In this document: piece by piece, positions 14,104 to 28,100 of the stretch | Layout: each line of letters opens with the position of its first letter | Numbering within the stretch: position 1 is the stretch's first letter | NCBI RefSeq assembly: GCF_965638725.1 | Contig: NC_134949.1 | Span: forward strand, 78,646,017 to 78,710,016 | From: Aptenodytes patagonicus | Lineage: Eukaryota > Chordata > Aves > Sphenisciformes > Spheniscidae | Direction of reading: 5' to 3' | DNA length: 64,000 nucleotides | Notes under the pieces: generated by a model | What the model was told of the DNA's origin: nothing | Databases searched by the model: none | The model's input: the letters and a program-made list of their open reading frames with translations, nothing else | Position numbers and translations under genes: made by a program

Positions 14104-17100
14104 GTGGCCTTATTTTTAAACTAAAGATGTTAATTTTGACTTTGAGCTGGACCACATACAGCGAGTCCCAGAATCTGGACCAATTAAGATTGCAGTCCCA
14201 TTTTCCTGGTAACTTTGGTTTATGTCCTGCTTGGGGGAAGGATGCCACATACTTATTTGTAACCATCTCTACTTTTGTAGTATCTTGGGATGTGCTGCAG
14301 GTATCCCATCCAAGTGATTCTGTTCCACCCCTGCCTAGCTATGCCTTCTATGATTTGACAAGGTCAAAGCATTTGATGGCTTGTATTGTTGGAAAAAACA
14401 CTGTGTGAGATAGTTTAGGAATTGAGGGGAGTCATTTGTTCAAATATAGAACATATAGGGAAAAAAAATTTGGGGGAGCATAAACAGATTTTCAAGGTTA
14501 CTTGTATATATGTGAAGATGTATTCAAAAGAGAAAACTGTTCATCATCCAATATCATGGGCCAAATTTTCAGCTCATGCCTTTGCAGTGAGCTTTGCATA
14601 AGTTATCGGGGGAAACAGTCTATAGCACAACTTCAAAGTACACTTCTCTTCCTCTGGTTGGTGTTGGGAAGGTCTTGTCCCTGCTCTTAAGACTTGTCCA
14701 TCAGATTCAAAGGAATTCTGGAAAAATGGTAATATATAAACAACAACATTAAGACAGAAAACTATGGGGATCATATTTTCCCTAACATTGGTGCTTTTTC
14801 TTAGGTAAATGGTGGCACCATTTATTTTCCTGATCATAGCCCATGCCTCTTCACTGTGACAGCTGCTGTTTTCTGCCTGTGCCTGACTGAATCCCAGTGC
14901 TTGACAGCACCTCTACCTGCACAGCCTTACTCCCTGCTTTCTAATTTCAGCCCTTGCATACAAAGTAATTTCATCCAAGTGATCTTCTGTCACATTCAGT
15001 TGACTTGATTGTCCACTCCTAAATGCCTTTGCCACTTCAGATTGACGCTGACTTTAAGTCAGCTAACTTCAAAGCCAACTTAAATTTGCTTTTCAGTGTT
15101 AGCCATGCTACCCTGCATCTCACACTTGTGACTGGACTGCTTATAGCCAGAGACTCTGCCTGTATGTGTGCTTCATCCTTTATACATGGTCATGGAGAAC
15201 CATTTCCTTACTCCTCTCCAAATTAATGCTAATTGCATTACACTGCTATTCTCACACAAAATATTAGTTGTATGATGCTGATGTACACTAGTTGGCTAAA
15301 AAGCCTTATCTGGGAAGCAGAACTCCTGTGGTTTTTTCCCTCTGAGCTCTACACTTATGTTTCATGTCTTCTCAGAGCATATTTTAATGTATGTTGTTTT
15401 CCCAGCAACCAGGGCTGGAAACTACTTTTTATTTTTTTTCTTCTTTCTTTCTTCTAAGATATTAAAATTTCAGTGCACTCCTATGATTCCAGGAGCTGAG
15501 GCTTTGAGCAACGTGCCCGACCTCTGCATCCTGCGATACAACGTTCCATAATTTTGGTGCATGTTTTAGGAACGCTGGTAGACTGATGAATCCTGAGTGC
15601 ACAAATAACCTTGTGGCCTCCTCAGTACCATTTCCTCTTCATCCCTTTGACTCTGGAAAAGATGCCTTTATGGTTTATTTATTTTATTTATTGATCTCTT
15701 TCCCTCTCTTCTACAAAGGCTACACCAAAGCATGTATCTTTAAAAAGAATTGAAGTACATCCAGCACACTCGGGTAAAAGAGTGCTTACTTTCACGAGAA
15801 AAGAAAAATTTCTGCATGAAAAGTTTACCCATTTGTCTAGTGGCCATAATAAGCTGCAGGAACTGCCACTACCTGGAGCACCAAGACAGGAGAAAGGAAA
15901 GGGAACTGAGTAGCTGAGCCCTACAGTAAGGAACACTAACATAAAGGCTGAGTTTGCTGAAAAGAGCCCTATGAAGAAAGAAAAGCAATTTTCTATTGAG
16001 AAACCTAAAGAACGGATAAAAGGCTATTGCAAACCCAGAGTGTTTGGGAAGGCTTGAGGGAGTGACAAACCGGATTAAGCTTATCTGTGGTCTGTGGTCC
16101 TCAGGAGACACTCATCCATTTATTTGGTTTGGGGTTGGGTGACAGCCCTAGTGCTGCCTCACTTCACAGAACTGCTGTGTAATCTAGAAGGAAAAAGGTT
16201 TTCTCCAGGTTCACCAGATAGATGCTAAAAAAATGCTGCTCCTCAGCACAGAGGAACACTGAGAGAGCCACCCTGGCCAGACAGGCATGAAGTGCTCAGT
16301 CCAGATGGGACATCTGAAGATCTGGCCACTTCCGTAGGAGCCAAAGTGGCAATGTGGAGCGCTGTGATAAAATCCGGACCCTATCACAGGGAAGGTCTAA
16401 TTTTGCAAGCAAGACAAAAATCTTTTGTTGCCATTCACAAGGCATGGCTGTCCCTGAAGGCTTAAGAAGCAAAGCTGAGGAAGATAATTCTTGGACCCCC
16501 ATCGACCATTTTGTGTTGCTTGCCCACCAGACAATACCTGCAGGTTGTTCTCATTTTGAGGCTGTAAAGGTGCTGTCCCCAGTTTCTGGCCTGTTCCAGG
16601 AAACGTGTTGCCATGCTTCGCTCCCCACAGTCACTCTGCAGGGACACGTGTTTTAGTGCTGTTTAGCTACTCGGCCTCAGCCTCCCATGCTGGGGCTGTT
16701 GTTGTTGAATGGGGTTATGTGGAACAGAAGAGCTTATGAAGTGGTGCTTAGCTGTGTAATAATCTCCTGAGTGTCAGTGCTCAAACCTCCAGCAGATTAA
16801 TTTTGTACTAAACAACGTACTGCTTGTTTGTGAATAAAGTCCCCGATCTAGCTGCTGTCGCTAGAGCTGCATTGAACTTGTAGGTTGGTGACCTTTTCTG
16901 CCTCAGGATGGGGAACAATAGGACAAAATATGTCTGGAAAATATTTTACATGATAAAACTGATCTGAGAAAGCTGTGGTTGAACAGAACTGTCTTTGACT
17001 CAAGCATCCTGGAGGTTATTTTCCTTATGAGATAATATAATTATAGGAATTATAAATGGAGAGAAACTATTGAAGTAATTTTGTTCCTTCCATGACAACA

Positions 17101-17294
17101 CAGTGCTCCTACATCATTCTTTCCTCCACATCTACTAGCACTTAGCCATCTGATGTTACTTTGCTAAAATTAATCTTCAACTTTATCTAACCCTTCTGAA
17201 TAACTATGAGATAAACAACATTTAGCTCTCCAATAGCTTTGGAAAGTTAACTAAATTAATTAGGTGAAACCACCTAAGAGTTTTTGGGGTTTGG

Positions 17295-17324
17295 TTTTTT
17301 TTTTTTTTGGGGGTGGTGGTGGTC
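17295..17324 (+). repeat. T15 followed by G-rich GGT repeats
   Basis: Fifteen T residues are followed directly by GGGGG and several TGG units, an abrupt switch from T-only to G/T-only sequence. Confidence 0.85.
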
Positions 17325-19686
17325 AGTAAAGCTCTTTGGATCATATGTAAGCTCTTGTATTTAAGTTCTGTCATTGCAGTGGTGTTTGAAAATAGACAAA
17401 CTCTGCAAGAGCCTTTTAAGGAATGGATCCCAGGATAGGATAGAGAGTACCCTTTCTAACTTCTGAAACTGTAAACCTCCTTGAAAGGATCTCATATTTC
17501 TCTTTCTCATGCTGTGGAAAACCCTGAACTGCTGTTTTCCCAGGTGAGATTTGAAGTGTCGGTGCACTCTTTGCGTCACCTTTATTCTGTGATCTGATGT
17601 GACTGATTCTGAGCAACAAGAATCACTTTGCCATTTTATCTGAGGCCTGAAAGACTTAAAAGAAACTTCTTGAGATCAATCCATCAAGGTAATGAAACCT
17701 CAAATTTCTTTTAGTCTGTAGAAGAACAGGATGCTCAAAACTTGGCAAGAATAAGACATCCAGACATTACTGCATATATTAGTGTCATTGAATTGGGGAA
17801 ATTCAATCTGGTTATGATCATTGCAAGACCAGAACACAAGCAAAGCCTGCTAAATAACAATAACTGAGCTCTAATATGCATCGTTAGCTTTGAAAGCTTT
17901 GGCCTGAAAGGCTTGTAGTGAGTTTTCCCAACCATCTCCAGTTAAAACCACTTGTGTTGTTTCATCTATTTGTATTCATGGCAATTACTCTTTATTTGTG
18001 AAAGAATATCCTCTAGATTTCAGAATTTATTCACTGAATATTTATATAAACTTACCTGGAGAAGAGCAATGTCTTACTGGCCTTTATTCTTCCTGAGCTT
18101 GAAAGTGGCTCTTGCTGCCTTTTCCAGAAAGAACATCTTGAAGTGCATCCATGGGCCCAAGTGAACCCTGAATGGTAGCAAGACGATTAGCTAAAAGTAG
18201 AGGAAAAATATTGTGGTCAAAGTATTAGTTCTGCCACAAACTACCCAAGTGATTATTTGGGTAGGATACCTAAGGTGGGATTTGATTGCCTAGACCCAGG
18301 GTCCTGGTGCCACCTGTGATGTCTTTATTATAATCTGAGACATTTGGACCCTGATGGCAAATACAACAAAGATGATGGGATTTAAGAGAGACATCTCTTT
18401 CTGGAAGGATGGCAACTGCAGACTAGATGGGGCATCCCATGGTACCTAAAATGATGCAGGATGTTTCAGTAACTGAACGCCACCCTTCATGGGAAAAAAG
18501 GGGGAATTAGCAACGCCTAGAGTACTGGTACCTCGGTGTAGCTCTTGGGCACTTAGCTTCCATAGGACGTTCAAACCCCCAGGCGGGCACCTGGCAGTGC
18601 AGAAGGACATGTGAGTTGTCTCAAAATTCACCAAATCCATTGCACTCAGGTGGCAAAACAGTGCTGAGCACAGGGATATCCTTTAAATCCTATTGCCCTC
18701 CCAGAGTTAAATTCCCGGGGCGCTGGTCGGCCGAGCCTCACAAAGATTTGCAGCCTGAAGCCCTTTCCTGGCAACACCTGCCTGGGACCTTGCTGTTAAA
18801 GTGCAATAGTCTTTTCCTTATCGCCATTCACATAATCCTTTTTCCCAGCAGGATGGTCCAGGCCCCATCTCCAGAGATGTGAATGCACAGTATGTTTCTG
18901 ACGTCCTCCCTGCCCTGCTGCAACAGCACTGGCAGAAACAACCGCTCTTGAATTGTCCGCCTGGGCGTGTCTGAACACTTGTGTGATTAGACTAGCTGAA
19001 ATATGACACGTGTCTGTAAAACTAAAAATGGGATTTTGCAGCCTGCTGGCCTTCAGAGAGGGTGTGTGGGCTGAATGGATCACTATCAAGCAGGGATGCA
19101 AATATTTGCAATTTTTTTTTCCTTGGGAGAAGATGGTGTAACAGTGATTAAAGTAAAATTCAACTTTTCCCTTTGCAGAAGCTTCATTACACCAGCCTGC
19201 AGGCTTCTTCTCAGTGCCTTCAGTTGTAGCCTTGGTCTAGCTTTTTGCTTTCTGCCACAGCAGTGCAGCCTTTCAGATTCCTCTTTCCCAGTATCTTTTG
19301 CAGGAAAGAATGGATGCCTTTTTAATAAGGCAAGATGAACCTTTGTATAATTTAGACCGTTTGTGTCTCACCAACAAGGTGTCAGTTTTCTTCCGTAACT
19401 TCTTCCACACTAAAATCAAAGGCGTATCTTCTTTAAAGATACAATTCTACCCCTTCCCTTCCTTCTGCTCAGCTTCTCTGGCTTAAGCAATCTCTCTCTG
19501 AACAGCTAATATTAAAGGGTACACATTTTATCTCAGTTGCAAATGTTTTCCATTAAGTTCTTGGAACCCTGCTCCTCTAAGCCTGTGCTTTCCAACCCCT
19601 GGCACAACATTCTGAGTTCCTCTGGGAGAAAATGAGACAAGGTGAATGTGAGTGGCACCAGGCACCCGTGACGATGTCTGCTGCTA

Positions 19687-19720
19687 TTTGATAGTAACAA
19701 TAGTTTGATAGTAACAATAA
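19687..19720 (+). repeat. 17-bp tandem duplication
   Basis: TTTGATAGTAACAATAG is followed directly by TTTGATAGTAACAATAA, with one mismatch at the last base. It lies in unique AT-rich sequence. Confidence 0.9.
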
Positions 19721-21760
19721 TCTCTGGGTTTTTTTCAATAAATGCCAGAGATCTGGCACATGCAGTCAGGCAGATTGTGCAAGCAAATACCTAAGGCTGC
19801 CTTTTTAAAGGCCAGGTTTCTAGCCCAAGCTCTGCCAAACAGGAATATTTTCAGCTTCTAAGCCAGCATATTTTGTAAAAGAGGAGATCTCTGCTTGCTT
19901 ACTTTTCTGGAGTAGGCATGCAAGAGTAACATCTCGGAAAGATACAGCTGAATAGAGGTCAGATAACATCGTAGGCTGGTGATCTGAGGGCGGTTTATTT
20001 TCTATTCAACCTTCTTGTGCACAGCACGGCCCTGGTTTATTTGGCACAGCAGGCAGCTGTGTTTTACTGAAGGTTGGGCATCTGCAAAGAAGAAGGGGCA
20101 AGAAAGTGCTAAGGTTGTCATGAGCCACTTCCTAAAGAGTAACAATTTGGGTCGAATTTCAGCTGTTTCTGGGGCTCCCCACAGACACTTGTGTTCCAGT
20201 TCTGTCACTGAGAGACTGAAACACCAAGAGAAATGCTAACTTTAATTAAAAAAATAGATGGACTGTCCTTTCCTGCTGCCACCCACCCAAGACTTAATTT
20301 GAAAAATATTTACTTCAAAAAGGTAGTGGAAGTGTTTGTAGTTTGTAAAAACTGATTATTTGACTTAAGGTAAAAGGTCCACGGGGTAAATTCTGCAAAA
20401 AGATGGTCTGACCAGGTTGCTTTACCTAAGTTTTAATGCATTTCTGTGCTTTCATGGAGATTTTTAATGGTGTTATTGTGTTAATGGTGATGTAACTTCG
20501 GCCTATTTTTATAGAAAACAACATATATTACCCATTCTCATTACGATAACATGCCCTTCCCATTTTAAATTTAAAACATGTCCAAATTAAGAAAAACAAA
20601 TGCCAAAACTGGTTTTCCTCACTTCTGCATTCTTCAGTTACTCCTGTGACAGATTTGGGATCTGCCTGTGCCAAGCTGAATTCCATTTTGATGGCTGAGC
20701 CCCTCTGCCTTACAGGATTATTCATACTATCTGATGACTGTTCTTTGGTATTTCAGCCTTTTTGTTGATTTAAAACATCTTTCTGCAGCAGGGATTTGAT
20801 GCCGGTTGGGGTGCAAGAAATGTTTGCACCTGCACAGCCCAAGGTGGGGTGGATGTTCCCAATGTAGTGGCTGGGAAGGCAGTAGCACCACTTCTTGTAA
20901 ACCTGAAGGGAGGCAAGAGGGAAGCACCAGTTCCTCTAGCTCCATCCCCAAAGCACCACTTCTGCTTGATGTGTTGTTACCAGTTAGAAAAGGCAGCTCA
21001 GGCAGTCAAAGCGCTGCACTCCTTTGCATGGTGTGTTTTGGCCAGGAAGAGCCATCTGCAGAAGACTAGCATTTTCTGCTGGGGGTCTGTTGATTTTCTT
21101 GGGCTGACTTCCAGCTAGAGGGATGGGGATGAGGTCTGGAAGCCTCCCAGCTGCACAGGATGGACAGAAAAGAGCTGTTTTGTAAAATCAGGTGTTTTTC
21201 TGACCAAAGAGGTAGCAGATTGTCAGGTTGTCAGTAGAAGAAGGTTGTAAAGAGAGAAATCAGGGAGGGCTTTTTGTTCTGTGCACACACTCAAGTGAGG
21301 CAGAAGACTAACATTGCTTTGTGGGAAACTGAATCTATATTTGTTTAAAAAAAAAAAAAGACTTGCAGTGCTCTCCTGCTTGCAGGAGTAAAAGTGGTGG
21401 TGGTTATAAAATTATTTTTTAAAGACCCTCTTTCTAAAAGGGATTGAGTGGCAATCTGTAGGGCTCTGGTGTGAATCTGCCTCCCCAAATGTGAGGGGGA
21501 GAGGGGGCAAAGAAGAGGGTTGCCAGAAAGCCAGAGCTCTGGTCTGGGTGTCTACGATGATGAGCTGCAGCCCCGCAGCCTAGGAAGGGCGTAAGCATGG
21601 AGACTATTTGGATCCATGCAGTCAGAGATAAAGAGAGTGACTTTACATGTCTTAACGTCCCATCTTTACACAGTTAATGTCCTGTGGGAGTCAGGGGTCT
21701 CTTTGCAGTAAGCAAGTGTTTTTGGATAGAAGGGAGGGGCTGTTAACAGCCATTTAAAAG

Positions 21761-21801
21761 TGGTGGTGGTGGTGGAAATCTCTTTTTTTCTCTCTCTCTC
21801 T
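21761..21801 (+). repeat. (TGG)5 followed by a T/C-rich tract
   Basis: Five TGG units (21761-21775), then AAATC, then a polypyrimidine tract of T runs and TC dinucleotides to 21801. Confidence 0.85.
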
Positions 21802-23912
21802 GCCCTTCCTTTCCTATTTCTTCTGTTCATTAATTCCTTGTATTTCCTTCTCCTTACACAGTGAAAAAAATCCAACTGTTTTCCTTTTGTTTCTAGCTGG
21901 TTTATCTGTCTGCTTTTCATGAATTAGCACAATACTGCAAAATCTGGACTGCAAATCAAGCAGAGATGGGCTCTGTGAATGGGAAATTAGATCTATTTTA
22001 CTTAAAAAAAAAAAGGAGTGGTAACTCAGACCTAAAAAAATGCTTATCGAAAACTCCCTGAGAGCATTGCTTTTAGATACTAATTTCAATATACAAGAGT
22101 GCTCTTCAGCCCAGGTATGGGGTCAGTGGAAAATATGGATGAAAAAATGTTATAAGTATTTCTTAAATCAGGATTTAATTTCCTAATTTTTAATTGGTAC
22201 TTAAATAAAATTTTGCCAACTGCCTTAGCACGAGATTTTCAAATCACTTTTCAAGTAACACCTTTACCATGGAGTATTATTTAGCACAACCTGCCATTAT
22301 AGAGCAACATGAATTTCATTCCTCCACCGTTTGCTTTTAATACCCACTGCTGCTAACACAGATGGCACCCATGTGACACAGTAATTTTATACACAGTTTA
22401 ATAAACAGAAGATTTCTCATTTGTGGTTTCTTCTGCGTATCCAGCTCAAGTTCAGACAAAAGAAGACAAGGGCTGTACAGCAAAGCCTCAGCGAACGTGA
22501 AGCTGTGCCAGCTTTCAGTCTGTCTCGATTGAAGGATGGTACCCATGGAGCTAACACAAAATCTAGCTCATCTCCACGCTGGAATGCAAAGCCTTGCACG
22601 GAGACATCATCTCCAAGCTGTCAACGCTTCGGTGCCAGGCTCGCCTGGCTGCCGAGCTTTGTGGTTTGCTGCTCCTGATCAGTTTGTCCCTGAGGACTCT
22701 GTCTTTCAATGGAGAGGATAGGAAGAAAATATGTTCAGGAGAAGTGAGCCCTGATGAGGCAATGGTGACAGCTAAGGGGCAGTGCGCTTCCTCTCCACTT
22801 ACCTTCATGGCAGCTGATGGCTAATTAGCAAATCCTGTTGGTGGTTCATCTGCTGACTCTGTTGCTTTCTTACTCACTCTGATGATTTTCTTTTAATATA
22901 TGCCATTCTTCATCTTCTGTGCGCATACCCCCATCCTAAAATGAGCTAGAAGAGCTGAACTCGTCTCCTTGTCTTCCCTTGTAAAGCTGCTCCGAGGCAT
23001 AGGAGCAGTGCACAACTAGCAGTAACTCGCTGTGTAACCCTGAGTGTATAGGATTTTCTGCAGGAGGGAAGGTCACAACCTAAAAAAGCTTGCATCCTAA
23101 GCTAGCCAAAAGAAGGTGCTTATAAAATATTAAGCCTCTGCGATACTTATTCACCACAGAACAGGTTGGTTTCTTGTTTGCTTTATGAAGCTCTTGTTTA
23201 ATTTTAAAAGATGATTATTAGGATGATGAGTGGTTAGTTCCAGCTCAACGTATTTCTTAGCAAATATGGGTGACCCATAAATTTTCAGATGAGATGAAGT
23301 CTGATGGTAGTCCTGAAGAACTGGGTGATGTTTTAATGAAGTGGGAGAGGTGGGAGGAATAACACTTAGGAATCAATAACAAGATTTTTAGTTGTAAAGC
23401 GGGGGATGACACATCAGTGGGAGACGAGAGGTTAACCAGAGGCTGACGTAGCTGATTCTACTAAAAAAAGATCCAGGGAACAGGGAAATATCAGTATTCT
23501 TCTTCAGGGCTGTACTGGTTTTGGCTGGGATAGAATTAATTTTCTTCATAGTAGCCTGTATGGTGCCGTGTTTTGGATTTGTGATGAAAACAGTGTTGAT
23601 AACGCAAGGATGTTTTAGCTACTTCTGAGCAGTGTTTGCACAGTGTCAAGGCCTTTTCTGCTTCTCACCCCATGCCACCAGCGAGTAGACTGGGGGTGCA
23701 CAAGAAATGGGGAGGGGACACAGCTGGGACAGCTGACCCCAACTGATCAAAGGGACATCCCATACCATATGATGTCATACTCAGCAATAAAAACTAGGGG
23801 GGGTGTTGCCAGGGCTGCTGTTGCTCAGGGACTGGCTGGGCATCGGTCAGCTGGTAGTGAGCAATTAGGGGATTTTTGTATCGCTTGTTTTTCTTGGTTT
23901 TGTTCTTTGTTG

Positions 23913-23932
23913 TTTATTTATTTATTTATTTA
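23913..23932 (+). repeat. (TTTA)n microsatellite inside LTR copy A
   Basis: About five TTTA units lie just upstream of the poly(A) signal of copy A. They are absent from copy B, so the tract belongs to the copy-A version of the central LTR segment or grew after insertion. Confidence 0.8.
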
Positions 23933-23937
23933 AACTT

Positions 23938-23943
23938 ATTAAA
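23938..23943 (+). promoter_or_regulatory. LTR copy A poly(A) signal (ATTAAA)
   Basis: This is the counterpart of the signal at 51473-51478, in the shared block that begins TTATTAAACTGTCTTTATCT. It follows immediately after a TTTA tetranucleotide run at 23913-23932. Confidence 0.45.
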
Positions 23944-25127
23944 CTGTCTTTATCTCAGCCCATGACTTTTCTCACTTTTACCCTTCTAATTCTCTCCCCC
24001 ATCCCGCTGCGGGGGGAGTGAGCGACTGTGTGGTGCTGAGCTGCCTACTGGGGTTAACCCACAACAATGGCCTTGAAGCCTCATTTGGCATCATGTGTTT
24101 AGTCCTGGGTGCTCACGTTCCAGAAAGGTGCACTTGAACTGGGACAAGTGCGAAGGAAAAACACTATGGTGAACAGGGAACAAGGTTTCTGTCTTAGGCC
24201 ATCAAAAGCCACTTTTTATTTGGCTTGGCCAAAGGCACACTGCAAAAGGTTGTAAGATGTACTACTGAGACTTTCAAATACAGCATGAGCACCAAAAGTG
24301 GTGAAGAGCTGTTTAAGTCATCACAGATGAACAGCAAACTTATTATGTAAATTTTCAGGTAAGGCAATGGAATGGCTTTATTGAGTACATGTTAGGTCAG
24401 AGTTCATAAACAATGAGATGGTTTAATCATTTACTTAAGACTGCAGCCTGATCTCTGGCAGATTGAGCAGTCTCTCTAGGAAAGGGGACACGAGTGGCCT
24501 GACAGAAAAATCCCCTTCAGTCTTGGGATGATGATGCTGCCCTCAGAGGCTCTGACTTGTGCTTCTTCTGTTTAAATTTGTCTAGTGTGCACAAAGCTTA
24601 GGTCAGACACAGCAGATGGGTTCAGCACTTTTTACAAGTCAAGTATTTCTCCAGCATGTTATATGAATTTCATCAGGTTTTTTAACATTTGCAGCTGACT
24701 ATTAACGTTTTTGACTATTAGTAGGTTATTAGTTAAATTTCTGTTATTTGCAGTGGCCAGTCAACAAGTCATACACAAGTTGATAGTTGTGTTTGCTTCT
24801 TGTTGTACCCATAGCATATTGTTTTGATCCCCCTGAGCTGTTTCGGATGTGCTTTGGTTTAGGGAATGGCCGTAGCCTACTTGGGATTCTGCTGCTTGTT
24901 CCAGCTTTCTTTACTGTACACATCTATGGTGAGAGGTGAAAGAGGCTGGCCACCACCCTTCTGTAATTTTAAGATTGCTCTATGCTGCGTGTGGAGGAGC
25001 TTTGAATTAAAGGAGTAGCTTGAAACAATTGAAGGGGTACTACTGGCACAAAATGAACTGCTTAAATTCATAGATGACCAATTTGCAGAGTAAAAGAAGG
25101 CTTCCAGCCATCCAAGAGATGAAGTTC

Positions 25128-25145
25128 GGGGGGGGGGGGGGGGGG
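25128..25145 (+). repeat. Uninterrupted run of 18 G
   Basis: A pure G18 tract (C18 on the other strand) lies in otherwise unique DNA, between AAGTTC and AACCC. Such runs can form G-quadruplex structure and are prone to length change and sequencing error. Confidence 0.9.
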
Positions 25146-28100
25146 AACCCTGCAAATCTCTGAGAACAATGACCTGAAATCTAAGCTAGAGCTTCATAAA
25201 TTTATGGAAGGGATTTTATAACACAACAGGAAAAATTCATGTAAATAGAAAATACAGCTTGTGATTCATGTATAGGTATTTCTAAGGGGCTTTAGAAGGA
25301 GACTGGTTTGCTGTTTGCATCGTATTGATATTGTACTAATCCCATGCTTTAGGGCTTCAACTGGCTGCTTGCTGAGACTAAAAAGGAATTTATTTATTTC
25401 TCCTTGGGCTATAACTAAACCCAGGAGATAGTGGTGCTTGTATCTCTTGCTCAGTGACTCGAAGTGAAATACATCACCACATTTGGAGACCAAAAAGAGT
25501 TTCCTCAGGTGAGACTGGCAAGGACTACACAAATTCCTTTCTGGCTTTCTGTACTAAAATGGAGTGTGGTTAGCCTAGGATGTTCTGGGAGTTAAATCTT
25601 ACACATTCCTACTATTACAGAGACTTAGGACACTGGTAACATTCTTGAGATCCCCTAATCTCCTTCACATCCATTCCTTATAGATGGGTATTTTTAATCC
25701 TTTACTGAAGATGTAAATTTATTGCCAGTCACTGGTGGCTCTTTGTGGCTTTTGGAGCAGACACTTACCCCAAATGGTCCCAAGTGGTTCTTCCCAGCCT
25801 CACATTTGGATGTCCTCACACCGTGTTTTCCTCTGTTCTCTGTACTCCCATAGCTGAGCTTACAGTGCTCTTTACTATTCTTTCCACAGACACCTGCCTC
25901 TGTATTTCCCTTCACAAAACCTTTATGAATTACCTACATCGGGTTGTGTGTGCAGGAGAACAGAGTCTTTGGATTGGAGGATTTTCATGGTAGCAGAGGA
26001 ATACTATTGGTGTTACTGTACTGCACTACTGTGTGAGCTGTTGACTGTGGAGCCATCATTGTGTTTTGGTCATATTGCACTTCAAGTCACTTCCTCTTCA
26101 CTTGAGGAAAGAAAATGACGTGCTTCATTAAAACTTCAAAATGTGGATGAGTTTCATTAACCTATTTTTTCAGTTTCCCAGTTCTGATATTTTCCAACTG
26201 AGTCAAACAACCTGCCATGTTCATTGCAGTACATCTGCTGGGCTCCTGGTGAGCTCATCAGCTGATCTCAGGTACAAGCTTCTCCTTGCCACTGAAACAA
26301 ACTCCTGCTGGAAAAGGGCCGAGCCCCAAACCTGGGATGCTGGTGCAACTGTGACCGCAGTGAAGCAGATGCCCCTTCTCTGTCATGAGTATGTTAAACC
26401 CATGGTCCACAGACCTTCTGAAAATTCATATCAAGATCCATGGGTTAAGGCTTAGTGTCTCCTTAATTCATCTCCCAGATTTAAAAGCAACAAACTATAT
26501 TCCCGACATTTCCATCAGCTAGCACAGTGACTGCTTTTTTTTGTACTGGTTGTGGAATGCATCCAGCTGTGAACAGGTTTCCACATCTAATAAAGATCCT
26601 TCTAAATAATGGCCAAAAGAGGATGCTTTAACCCATTATCTGCAATAGTTAGCACTGCAAACCAAGGCTTAGACTGATGCAAGGAGCAAAAAGGTAACTG
26701 TGAAGGTCCAGATTCCCTCTGCTCTTAAAACAATGACAGTCTTTTTTGTATCGGCAAATTTTATGATTTCCAAAAGGAAAACTGTATTGATCAACTCAGA
26801 GGCTTTCTGAAAGGCTTTGAGGCAGGCACAGATGCAGAGCAAGGGTCTGAGAAAGGATAAAGATGCTAATGCATAAGGCTTGTCAAGCTGTTGCTGATAC
26901 CCAGAACAGAAGTAATTAACTTTTCATGAATAGTTAAATTTGGGGAGTTAAGAGGTGACTGTGTTCCACAGCCAGCTTAGCAAAATAACTGCATCCTGTG
27001 GGCTTTGCCATGAAGTTAGCTGAATTTGGAAAGCTGGTCCCATAGTTCTAGTCAAGCTGTGCAAATACTCTGAGCACATTTAATATATGTAAATTAAATT
27101 AATGTTAAATCACCATGTCTCTGTGGTAGTGAATAATACAGAAAAAGCAAATGGGATGCACAGCAAATGGAGGTGATTCAGCTGTCAGACTGTGTGCATG
27201 AATATTTCCCCAAACTCTTCTCTAAATGGAGAGATTACAAAAGTACAATTTTACTTAAAAGAGCAAATATTTAATAAATTCAAAAATGGTGACATTATTA
27301 TGTTTCTTTCTGCTTAGTCCTGCAGTGCTCTAGCTTCAGCTTTAATGCTCAAGCTTGATAATTTAGTTTTCTAAAAATAGCCTGCCAGACTATGCCTTAC
27401 ATTTCATTATTTTTTGAATACTCCTTTGGACATTCCAGGCCATAAAAATCAGCCCCCAAACTTGCACTGTAAAACAAATATTGTTCCTTCCTTGGGTGGA
27501 TGAATTATTAATCAAGGTTGGGCTTTTTTGGTGCAGGAAGTTCTGACGAGTTCAGTTTTGCAACAAGGATTTTAATCTTGTATCTCTGACCTCTTAGTGC
27601 AGGCAAGTAGATATAAAACTGATGAATTATAAATGTTATAATGCTGCCAAACTCCGAGCTAAGGGAAAAGGTGGCAGTTCAGAAGGACACACATCTTGAG
27701 TCACTCAGAGCTTGGTGCACAGGTCAAAGGTGCTGCTGGACAGGCTGCAGCTCTGCTTGGGTTGTTGTCAGCAACAGAAAGCGGCTTAGTTTTTGTCAGG
27801 GTTGGCTGTAAGGTTTTCCGTTGGGGCTTTTTTCTTTTCTTTTTGTCTTAAAACCAGTGGGTACTCTAATACTGACACTCATGGGCTTTTAATAGGAGTG
27901 GGTAAAGAGACAAGAGCATGAATACAAAGGATTCTCTTTCGCTGCTTCTTAGAGAAAGCACATTGAACTTGTGTTGAATAGAATGAAAAATAAAGCTGGC
28001 TCTGGCATAATTTTTTAAAATAATGTGCAGTATTGATGTTTTACACATTTAGTTGGGAGGGAATTACTGAAATGTGCAAATGCTATTGTAACTGACGGGC

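Larger units (their letters stand above)
1..23510. other. Gene-free AT-rich stretch
   Basis: I see no complete gene here. All frames are broken into short ORFs. Visible structure is limited to homopolymers, the direct/inverted repeat family at 13942-14103, the 17-bp duplication at 19687 and a patch at 1500-2300 with more CpG than its surroundings, discussed as a possible exon remnant. Confidence 0.6.
23511..24066 (+). mobile_element. Solo LTR of an avian endogenous retrovirus, copy A
   Basis: This 556-bp element begins TGTACTGGTTTTGGCTGGGA and ends GGTTAACCCACAACA, so it has the TG...CA ends of a retroviral LTR. Copy B at 51014-51607 shares the first ~290 bp (U3-like) and the last ~130 bp (from ATTAAACTGTCTTTATCTCA through CTCTCCCCCATCC and GGGGGGAGTGAGCGA). 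No gag, pol or env sequence adjoins it, so it is a solo LTR left by recombination or an isolated end. The bases just outside (AGGGC before, ATGGC after) match at 4 of 5 positions, which is a possible decayed 5-bp target duplication. The CRE-like site reads TGATGTCA (23770-23777), consistent with CpG decay of the intact site in copy B. Family assignment (ERVL or ERVK-like) cannot be made from the LTR alone. Confidence 0.85.
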
